From NCBI GenBank assembly GCA_017501865.1, contig JAFVWD010000319.1, forward strand, positions 1-10,602: DNA of 10,602 nt, given 5' to 3'. Origin of the DNA: Clostridia bacterium (lineage in GTDB: Bacteria; Bacillota; Clostridia; Oscillospirales; Acutalibacteraceae). The notes beneath the pieces are model-generated. The model saw nothing but the letters and a program-made list of their open reading frames with translations. It made no database searches and was not told the origin of the DNA. Both the position numbers and the translations under genes were made by a program. Below are positions 1 through 5,986 of the stretch, piece after piece. Numbering within the stretch: the stretch's first letter is position 1; the number at the start of each line of letters is the position of its first letter.

Positions 1-3000
1 CTTCCTGCATAAACACTTTTTGCAAGGCGCTGACTTCCTACCTTTGTTTCTGTTACATTTCCGTAATTGTCATAAACAAAGCTGTACGTTTCAATTTTTT
101 TGCCGGTTCCGTAAAAATCTATTGAACTCACACGGTTTCCGTCATAAAGGTATCTGAGCTTAGTAGTTTCTTCTGCACCGTTTATTATATTTGTTGTTAA
201 TACAGTTGAAAGCCTTGTATTGTTTGAATTATAACCATTTTCTGTGATTACACCTTTTGCGTTTGTCGTTGTCAGTGGTACACCTGTTTTCAGGTCATAG
301 CTATACTTCGTTACATAGCCTCGTTCATCTTTGGTGCTTATGAGCTCTGAGCCTGCTCTTAATGTAACACCGCCTTCTGAACGTTCTTTGTTATATGTTC
401 TGCTTGTTTTTATTACAGCACTTCCGCTACTGTTTTGCACCTCTGTTACAGTCGGACTTCCATATGCGTTATATGTATTTTTTGTTGTTAACCCTCTTGC
501 CGACTTTGTTGTCAACAAATTATGATTATCGTCATACGTTGCTGTTGACTTAAAGCCTGCTGTATCTGTGTACGAGGTAAGGTCATTGTTATCGTTATAC
601 TCCGCATTTACCTTCTGCTCTGAGTTTGCACTCGTTGCTACAAGATTTCCTTTTTTGTCATATGTGTATGTTTGTGCCACATCCTTTATAAGCTGTAAGT
701 GGTCAAAATACGCATAATTTTCCTGATAGCTGTATTTCGGTATTATCATTATACTTTGCGGTGTATATGTTTTTCCGCTTTCAGGACTTGTATACTTCAA
801 CGCAAAGCTCGTTGACGAATATTGCCAGCCGGATATGGTTGTGTTGAACTTTGCTGATTTTTTATACTGTGTTACTGTCGAGGTTGCACCTGTTGCTGTG
901 TCTGTACAGGTGTACTTAACCCCAACCGCTATTTCAAACATTGTTTTGTTGCCTTCTTGGTGGAAGGTGTCATTTACTGCATATGCCGCTCCCCATCCGC
1001 TTAATATATATGTATCTTTAGCATTTGGAGCTACCGGTACTGTCTGACAAATACCTTTACTTTTAGCAGGTTCACCGCTTATTCTCAGACACGTACTACC
1101 TGCTTTATGTGAACCTGTTGAAACTCCGTCTAAAACGGTTCCGCTTGCAGTTTTTACAGAAAAATCTCCAACCGCTGTCCACAATGAAGGCAAGTATGAG
1201 CTATGCTTTTCAAAACTGCTGTTACTGAGCATATTGTAACCGCTTGATACACTTCCGACTTCTAACTGCATACTGTCAAAATATGCCGCTCCTGTCATAT
1301 CTCTTAAGCATATATATGCACTGAGCGTTTTTACATTACTTGCTATTTCTACTGTTACACTCAATCTTCTCCAGCCGTTATTTATGCTTGTATCTGTTAT
1401 GTCGGTTATTTTTTCTGAATAAACTGAATCTATTGCTGTGCCTGCACTGTCATATGTTGCTAACTGAATATATGCGCCCGCATTTGAGCTTGAATATTTT
1501 TTAGTAAGACTACCTGTTCGCACATATGCTGAGAATGTATATCGCTTTCCGACAGTTGGGTTTGCTAAATTCTGACGGAAATAACTTACACCGTTACTAC
1601 TGAATGCTGTGTTCTTCAACTGCAAAGATTTTTTACCCGTATGGTAAACACTTGCTGCTGCACCGGTTGCTGTAACCGTACTGCTTTTTACAAAGCTCCA
1701 ATCGCTCGTACTTTCAGCATTACTGTTACTTAAAAGATTAACTGTATTTTTTCCTAAAGATGCACTTGAGGACACCTTGTTTGCCGAACCGAGTGTTGAA
1801 CTGCCCGAGGTGTAAGTATAGTTACTTGCACCTATTTCTGCACCTGAGCCGTAGCTCACCTGTTGTGAAATAGTTTTTCCGAAATTGTCAAACTGCAGGG
1901 TTGTTACAATATCGTCGTCGCCTTTATCTGCTGTAACACCCGATTCCCCAAGTGCGTAGTTATACCCGTCAAGTCCGCTTGTTCTTACTACGGTTTTGTT
2001 GTAAGCACTTCTGTTAAAGGTTACTACCTGACCTATGTTGTCGCCACCGTATTCTTTTACTGCTTTTATTTCGTATCTGCCGTTTTCTGTAGAATAGTCA
2101 AAATTAAGCTTGTAGCCGTCATTTGCCTCTACATAGTTTATTAAAGTACTTGTACTTGTTCCGTAATCTATTGTTGTCTTTGTACCGTCAGGGTATGTTA
2201 CGTAATTTAATAAACCGGATGAAGTATAAAGTGTTGTTACTCTTCCTGCACTGTCTGTTATGGTTTTTATGTAACCGTTATTCACTCCGGATGTCTCGTA
2301 ATAACCGAATGTAAATTTACGACCTGTACCGTCTACTATATTATCTATTATTTTATATCCTGTAGCACCGTTTTCTTTCTGGAAATTTACCTGTATTACA
2401 TTTCCGTTTGCATCCTTTAATGAGAACAGATTACCTGCCTCATTAAAGTAACGCAAATTGCCGTTCTTGTCGCTTATTCTGTATTTGTACGAACTATCAT
2501 CTTTTTTTATTAATGTTAAACCGAGTCCGTCCTCATCTTTATATACAGTATTTCCGTCTTCGGTTACTTTTCTTATGTAGTGCTCTGTTCCGTCGCCGTC
2601 TGTGTAAACGTAAGGATAGTTGCTTGCAGAACTACCTGTTAAACCATACTCTGTTGACGGCAACACCGTTTCTTGAATACTTAATCTGAAGCCCTTACCC
2701 GGTGTTGTTTTGCTCGAGTTATTTTTACCCGCGCTGAACTTTTCACCTGCACAGTAACTGTTGTAATATGCTTTTAATGTTAACGGCATTCTTTCGCCTA
2801 CACTTGAAATCAACGGCAACTCGTACACAAGGTTTCCTGTGTAGTCATTTATATGTGCCGCACCTGCAGTATCAATTGAATAGCTTGAGTAGCTCCAATA
2901 ACCCTCAAGTCCCTTGTTGTTTCTGAAGGTTACAGTCAACATCGGGTAAGCATTTACATCATATTCATCGCCTGAATAAATCTGTGTTCCATAAGACTCT

Positions 3001-4466
3001 GACTCATTTGCCGACACTAATGCTATACCGTTATTAGGTTCACCCTCGTACCATTCTTTTACCGTTTTTGTTATGTCTAACCAATACTCGTCCACACCGC
3101 TCTTTGTTATTTCGCAATAATCGAGCACCAGGTTACTTTCATATGTCGGTTGGTTATTCCAGCTTAACGGATTGGCATTACTCCAAGCCGTTTTTACTTT
3201 ATGTACATTTAAAAAGTTGTTTTTACCGTCACCTACAAGTGCTGACTTCTGAGTAAAATGTACACTTGCATTTTGTATTACCGAACAACCGTCAGGCAAA
3301 GTCGGTAACTTAAATTTTACAAATGCTCTTGTAGTTCCTACACTTACCACACCTGCATAAATCTGATACTCATATAAATGTGTACTGTTAGGTTGCTCCT
3401 TTAACACAAAGTTGTCTAATATATCGTCTCTTGCTACATCAAGTATTATTGTAGGGTCTATTACTACAGGGTACACTCTTTCCTTGTCATTTAACCAATT
3501 ATTTGAAGCTTTAACTGTAAGAATATAGTTTCCTTTTTTCTCAGTTATGTCCATTTCCACATCATATGAATATTCTCCGTTTGAGTCATACATATATGGT
3601 TTTTCTATTAATGACACAGATTTTGTACACTCTTTGTCGCTGTAAAGCATTATTGACCCGTCTTTTTCTTTCTTGGGGTAAAGTCCGTCTGTATCTACAA
3701 CAAACTCAAATTTGTTTTTGTCTTGTTTGCTGTTTAAAACAATACTTTCTTTAATTTTGTTTGGTGATACTTCGTATTCTATATCTACCTCGTTATAAAT
3801 ATTTTCATATGTTAACGCACTTTTTTGATTTGATACCATTAACATTTTATTTTTTTCGGTTGGTTTTTCACCTTTTTCATTTACCGCTTCTCCACCCGAA
3901 AAATTCTCGCGTATTCTGTTCGATTTTAATTCTTCACTTTTTCTCGCTTCACCCTTTGTTTTTTTGAAAAGCTTATTTTCTACTACGGGTGAAAACTTAA
4001 TTTCGTATTCATCTGCCGAAACCGAAATCTGTTCAGAATTATCCTCTTTGAACTCCTCCGGAAATGTCATTCCTTGGTCTGTATTTTCAATTACAAATTC
4101 TTCTTCGTTCACTCTCTCTTCGATGCTGTAGTCATACTCTTTCCATTCACCATTTTCTTTGTAGTGAACAGGCGCAGTATAGCTTGCCGCCATATATGAC
4201 CCATCTGAAAGTCTGAAATATTTGGTATCTGCTGTACGCATTTCCTCAATTTCACAAATTATTTCCGCTTCTTCTGCTGAGGCTTCACTTTCAACCTCTT
4301 CTTTTTCTGTGTCTTCTGCATTTTCTTCTGTCTCTTCAATAATTTCTGTATTCAACTCAGTTTCTTCGCTGATTTCTGCTGCAAATACAGGAGTTGCAAC
4401 CGAAAACACCCCAAACAATGTCAATACCGCTAATATTACCGAGAGTACTTTTATTCTTTTCTTCAT
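1..4466 (-). CDS. Secreted Rhs/WapA-like YD-repeat protein with DNRLRE-type domain (partial, C-terminus outside window)
   Basis: The frame is open from ATG at 4466 to the window edge: 1488 codons without a stop, 3' end missing. An AAAGGAG Shine-Dalgarno lies 6 nt before the ATG. The start is followed by a signal peptide (MKKRIK, then a hydrophobic core, with cleavage near VFA-A at residues 29-30). Residues 31-77 form a Glu-rich linker. Residues 80-340 resemble the N-terminal region of Firmicutes YD-repeat proteins (HYKENGEWKEYD near 110, YPVVIDPT at 332-339). About 345-515 looks like a DNRLRE-type beta domain. YD-type repeats span about 620-810 (SDKNGNLRYF, KDANGNVIQV). Two carbohydrate-binding-like modules follow at about 910-1072 and 1078-1262, then YD repeats again to the end. 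Family knowledge: such proteins are exported and build a beta-shell that often carries a C-terminal toxin. No toxin domain is visible here, so a toxic role is inference. Codon use differs from the neighbouring genes. The family call is confident; the function is not. Confidence 0.9.
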   Translation of the reverse strand, partial: MKKRIKVLSVILAVLTLFGVFSVATPVFAAEISEETELNTEIIEETEENAEDTEKEEVESEASAEEAEIICEIEEMRTADTKYFRLSDGSYMAASYTAPVHYKENGEWKEYDYSIEERVNEEEFVIENTDQGMTFPEEFKEDNSEQISVSADEYEIKFSPVVENKLFKKTKGEARKSEELKSNRIRENFSGGEAVNEKGEKPTEKNKMLMVSNQKSALTYENIYNEVDIEYEVSPNKIKESIVLNSKQDKNKFEFVVDTDGLYPKKEKDGSIMLYSDKECTKSVSLIEKPYMYDSNGEYSYDVEMDITEKKGNYILTVKASNNWLNDKERVYPVVIDPTIILDVARDDILDNFVLKEQPNSTHLYEYQIYAGVVSVGTTRAFVKFKLPTLPDGCSVIQNASVHFTQKSALVGDGKNNFLNVHKVKTAWSNANPLSWNNQPTYESNLVLDYCEITKSGVDEYWLDITKTVKEWYEGEPNNGIALVSANESESYGTQIYSGDEYDVNAYPMLTVTFRNNKGLEGYWSYSSYSIDTAGAAHINDYTGNLVYELPLISSVGERMPLTLKAYYNSYCAGEKFSAGKNNSSKTTPGKGFRLSIQETVLPSTEYGLTGSSASNYPYVYTDGDGTEHYIRKVTEDGNTVYKDEDGLGLTLIKKDDSSYKYRISDKNGNLRYFNEAGNLFSLKDANGNVIQVNFQKENGATGYKIIDNIVDGTGRKFTFGYYETSGVNNGYIKTITDSAGRVTTLYTSSGLLNYVTYPDGTKTTIDYGTSTSTLINYVEANDGYKLNFDYSTENGRYEIKAVKEYGGDNIGQVVTFNRSAYNKTVVRTSGLDGYNYALGESGVTADKGDDDIVTTLQFDNFGKTISQQVSYGSGAEIGASNYTYTSGSSTLGSANKVSSSASLGKNTVNLLSNSNAESTSDWSFVKSSTVTATGAAASVYHTGKKSLQLKNTAFSSNGVSYFRQNLANPTVGKRYTFSAYVRTGSLTKKYSSSNAGAYIQLATYDSAGTAIDSVYSEKITDITDTSINNGWRRLSVTVEIASNVKTLSAYICLRDMTGAAYFDSMQLEVGSVSSGYNMLSNSSFEKHSSYLPSLWTAVGDFSVKTASGTVLDGVSTGSHKAGSTCLRISGEPAKSKGICQTVPVAPNAKDTYILSGWGAAYAVNDTFHQEGNKTMFEIAVGVKYTCTDTATGATSTVTQYKKSAKFNTTISGWQYSSTSFALKYTSPESGKTYTPQSIMIIPKYSYQENYAYFDHLQLIKDVAQTYTYDKKGNLVATSANSEQKVNAEYNDNNDLTSYTDTAGFKSTATYDDNHNLLTTKSARGLTTKNTYNAYGSPTVTEVQNSSGSAVIKTSRTYNKERSEGGVTLRAGSELISTKDERGYVTKYSYDLKTGVPLTTTNAKGVITENGYNSNNTRLSTVLTTNIINGAEETTKLRYLYDGNRVSSIDFYGTGKKIETYSFVYDNYGNVTETKVGSQRLAKSVYAG
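3..674 (-). repeat. C-terminal block of YD (Rhs) repeats
   Basis: Residues about 1265-1488 of the YD-repeat protein contain degenerate repeats of the form Tyr-Asp-x-x-Gly-Asn-x-x. Examples are TYTYDKKGNL (1266-1275), AEYNDNNDLTSYTDTAG, ATYDDNHNLLTT, KYSYDLKTG, YLYDGNRVSSI and FVYDNYGNVTET. The repeats are at protein level; I did not see long identical DNA repeats. The block continues beyond the window edge, so the number of repeats is unknown. Confidence 0.8.
681..1739 (-). other. Tandem carbohydrate-binding-like beta-sandwich modules within the YD-repeat protein
   Basis: Two adjacent modules share the same opening and closing motifs. The first opens with NLLSNSNAE at residue 910, has a Trp and a SLQL strand soon after, and closes with AAYFDSMQLEVGS near residue 1064. 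The second opens with YNMLSNSSFE at 1077 and closes with YAYFDHLQL near 1255. The pattern (Asn-Leu/Met-Leu-x-Asn-x-x-x-Glu opening, Phe-Asp-x-x-Gln-Leu closing) is that of the CBM4/9-like jelly-roll modules often inserted between YD repeats in Firmicutes proteins. Carbohydrate or cell-wall binding is inferred from the fold; no ligand can be read from the sequence. Confidence 0.65.
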
Positions 4467-4472
4467 TTTTTT

Positions 4473-4479
4473 CTCCTTT
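4473..4479 (-). promoter_or_regulatory. Shine-Dalgarno of the YD-repeat gene
   Basis: On the minus strand this reads AAAGGAG, followed by six A residues and then the ATG at 4466. It is a near-perfect site with good spacing. It fixes the start immediately before the signal peptide. Confidence 0.85.
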
Positions 4480-4501
4480 GTTTTTTTATCAGCCCTTTTT
4501 C

Positions 4502-4519
4502 CGTGATTTTCTAATCACG
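4502..4519 (-). promoter_or_regulatory. Small hairpin in the leader of the YD-repeat gene
   Basis: CGTGATT at 4502-4508 and AATCACG at 4513-4519 form a perfect 7-bp inverted repeat with a 4-nt loop. It lies about 36 nt before the start codon of the YD-repeat gene. On the minus strand it is followed by an A-rich stretch and not a T run, so it does not look like a terminator for that direction. It could be an operator or a 5'-UTR stem; no function can be assigned. Confidence 0.4.
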
Positions 4520-4563
4520 TTCTCTTCTTTCCTCCCTTCTTTCTAAGAGCCTCTTTTTATATA

Positions 4564-4570
4564 TGTCGAA
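4564..4570. promoter_or_regulatory. Candidate Spo0A box (TGTCGAA) upstream of the YD-repeat gene
   Basis: The heptamer TGTCGAA on the plus strand (TTCGACA on the minus strand) matches the 0A-box consensus exactly. It lies about 100 bp upstream of the YD-repeat start codon, in the AT-rich stretch where its promoter should be. It directly abuts a TATATA run at 4558-4563 (minus-strand reading) that could contribute to a -10 element, but I find no convincing -35 partner. A 7-bp match can arise by chance, so this is only a candidate site. Confidence 0.3.
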
Positions 4571-4634
4571 TTTTGCAAAAGACTACACAAAAATTTTCAA
4601 ATTTTTATTTTTCTGTTTTTTCGGCAACACAGAC

Positions 4635-4675
4635 AAAAAAGCCGTTGTAATTTTAGTTAATTACAACAGCTTTTT
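4635..4675 (-). terminator. Intrinsic terminator of the V-ATPase/DUF4364 operon
   Basis: Positions 4636-4652 and 4659-4675 form a 17-bp inverted repeat with a 6-nt loop. One position (4643/4668) is a C-A mismatch in plus-strand RNA but a G-U pair in minus-strand RNA, so the stem is fully paired only for minus-strand transcripts. The minus-strand stem ends in a run of six T. It begins 36 nt after the DUF4364 stop codon, as expected for the end of this operon. Confidence 0.88.
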
Positions 4676-4710
4676 AACATCATATTTTTGTAAGCTTAGC
4701 CCACGATTAT

Positions 4711-5268
4711 TTAATTTTTGGTCAGAATATTCAAAATCTGAGAGTAAATTTCTGACGGATTATTAAGGAAATTCTCTCTTAACTGCTCCGCTTGCAAAAT
4801 ATCTGCAGCATATAAAGAGAGTGTGAGAAGATTTTCACCGAGTGCATCTATTTCGATAGTCACGTTATAGCCTGTTTCGGTTTTCTTAATATCCACCTTA
4901 GTTTCTCTTTCAGCCTTTGCGCGCGCTAACATTCTCAAGGCAGAATTTACGGAGCGTTCTCTCAATGTATTTGTCAGAGTTGTTTCAAGAGTCTCAGCAT
5001 TGTTTTTACCTGCTTCTGTAACTGTTAAGCAAGTTTCTTCAAGATATGTCTGTTCCTGTATCATTTTCTGATTAAGCAAATCATCAATTGCTTCATTCAA
5101 ATCAAAATAATTAACAAGTCCTGTCTCCTGAAGGCAGTCACAGAGCTGTTTTCTGCTCATAGGCTCTTTGACTCTTGCTAACATATAACAAACGAGAATC
5201 TTTATCTCTAACATATTACGAAGCCCGCCGAGAACTATATCTCCTGCAAAAGCATCGAATTCAACCAA
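4711..5268 (-). CDS. DUF4364 family protein (winged-helix-like, function unknown)
   Basis: A 185-residue soluble protein with no signal peptide or membrane segment. Residues 14-70 (GGLRNMLEIKILVCYML, then SRKQLCDCLQ and LVNYFDLNEAIDDLL) match my memory of the DUF4364 family, which is restricted to Firmicutes and has a winged-helix DNA-binding-like N-terminus. The basic helical stretch at 103-123 leads to a C-terminal alpha/beta part with a TGYNVTIEI strand. The start is TTG at 5268: an AAGGGAG site lies 9 nt upstream, and the conserved region begins at residue 14, too early for the next internal ATG at residue 19. The gene begins 25 nt after the atpD stop and is followed by an intrinsic terminator, so it is the last gene of the V-ATPase operon. 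Its codon use matches the ATPase genes. A regulatory role is inference from the fold. Confidence 0.8.
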   Translation of the reverse strand: MVEFDAFAGDIVLGGLRNMLEIKILVCYMLARVKEPMSRKQLCDCLQETGLVNYFDLNEAIDDLLNQKMIQEQTYLEETCLTVTEAGKNNAETLETTLTNTLRERSVNSALRMLARAKAERETKVDIKKTETGYNVTIEIDALGENLLTLSLYAADILQAEQLRENFLNNPSEIYSQILNILTKN

Positions 5269-5277
5269 ATTTAAACA

Positions 5278-5284
5278 CTCCCTT
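5278..5284 (-). promoter_or_regulatory. Shine-Dalgarno that selects the TTG start of the DUF4364 gene
   Basis: AAGGGAG on the minus strand is followed by a 9-nt spacer and then TTG at 5268-5266. No ATG or GTG lies in frame at a suitable distance from it, and the next ATG (residue 19) falls inside the conserved region. This supports a rare TTG start. Confidence 0.7.
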
Positions 5285-5293
5285 TACCAAAAA

Positions 5294-5956
5294 TCAAGCC
5301 TCGCGTTCAGAATAGTGATGTGCCTGTTCAAGCATCATATCTTTAACCTTCATAAGTCTTGTAGTTGTACTTCTGTCATTTTCGTCAAGCTTCATTGTAA
5401 TATACTTTATTGTTTCCTCGTACTGCGGAATCATAATATATTCAAGAGCATTTACCCTGCGTCGGGTCTTCTCTATTTCGCTTGCCATTAAGCTACAGGC
5501 TTTTTCTACCTCTGCAAGACGTATCATTTTAGGCATTATTTCTGAAAATGCTTTTACTGCTTCATCCAAATCGGCAGCTGTTTCAGCATAACCGTAAGAA
5601 TATATATCGTTTTCGTCTGCTGTTTTGAACTTAACACTAAACTCAGGAATTAAAACACTCATAACATTTTTTTCTGAAATGTCAAGATACATTTCTTGCT
5701 TAGGCATTAAAAGTGCTACGTTGAGTGCCTCGTCACTCATAGCAGAACGGGCAAGCGACATATAGCCGTTAGCTTTTTTCAAGCCTTGTTCAACCTCTGA
5801 ACGAAGTGCTTTATTTTCTCTCACCAAATCAAGAAAACGTCGCATAAGCTCATCGCGCTTATCTTTAAGAAGCTTGTGACCACGACGTGCCGTTGTCAGC
5901 TTTCTTTTTAAATTGGTAAGTTCCATTCGCGTAGGATTCACATTAAGACGTGCCAT
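5294..5956 (-). CDS. atpD: V-type ATP synthase/ATPase subunit D (central stalk)
   Basis: Subunit D is the rotor shaft inside the A3B3 head, functionally like the gamma subunit of F-ATPases, and passes torque to the membrane ring. The 220-residue protein has the family layout: a basic N-terminal helix with TRMELTNLKRKL and GHKLLKDKRDEL (residues 9-37), a middle globular part (about 80-125), and a C-terminal helix with EIEKTRRRVNALEYIMIP (160-177). The two long helices pair as an antiparallel coiled coil. The length is normal for bacterial D subunits (about 200-225). The ATG at 5956 has AAGGCGG about 9 nt upstream. The gene starts 30 nt after atpB and ends 25 nt before the DUF4364 gene. It corresponds to NtpD of Enterococcus hirae. 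It does not insert in the membrane. Confidence 0.95.
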   Translation of the reverse strand: MARLNVNPTRMELTNLKRKLTTARRGHKLLKDKRDELMRRFLDLVRENKALRSEVEQGLKKANGYMSLARSAMSDEALNVALLMPKQEMYLDISEKNVMSVLIPEFSVKFKTADENDIYSYGYAETAADLDEAVKAFSEIMPKMIRLAEVEKACSLMASEIEKTRRRVNALEYIMIPQYEETIKYITMKLDENDRSTTTRLMKVKDMMLEQAHHYSEREA

Positions 5957-5986
5957 ATATCCTCACCGCCTTTCGATCTTAAGATT

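Larger units (their letters stand above)
4467..4710. other. Intergenic region between the V-ATPase operon and the YD-repeat gene
   Basis: This is the only sizeable gap in the window (244 nt). It contains the operon terminator (4635-4675), an AT-rich probable promoter zone (about 4560-4630), the candidate Spo0A box, a purine-rich tract on the minus strand (about 4520-4550), a 7-bp palindrome, and the Shine-Dalgarno site. I see no tRNA, recognised riboswitch or credible plus-strand gene. Confidence 0.6.

Noticed and set aside
1..4466. Possible frameshift or pseudogene in the YD-repeat gene
   Set aside because: I followed the frame codon by codon from 4466 to position 1; it stays open, and the domain motifs all fall in the same frame. 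The missing stop is only due to the window edge.
331..4506. Seven short plus-strand frames opposite the YD-repeat gene (331-525, 835-1047, 2123-2314, 3068-3256, 3566-3754, 3761-3967, 4222-4506)
   Set aside because: All are antisense to one continuous coding frame with clear domains. They lack ribosome binding sites and recognisable motifs. The Ser-rich 4222-4506 frame is the antisense of the Glu-rich linker.
4563..4766. Plus-strand 67-codon frame in the intergenic region
   Set aside because: It has no Shine-Dalgarno, runs through the terminator hairpin and into the DUF4364 gene antisense, and its composition is only AT-rich Phe/Lys/Ser sequence.
5957..5986. Possible small NtpH-like gene between atpB and atpD, as in Enterococcus hirae
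   Set aside because: The gap is only 30 nt, too short for a gene.
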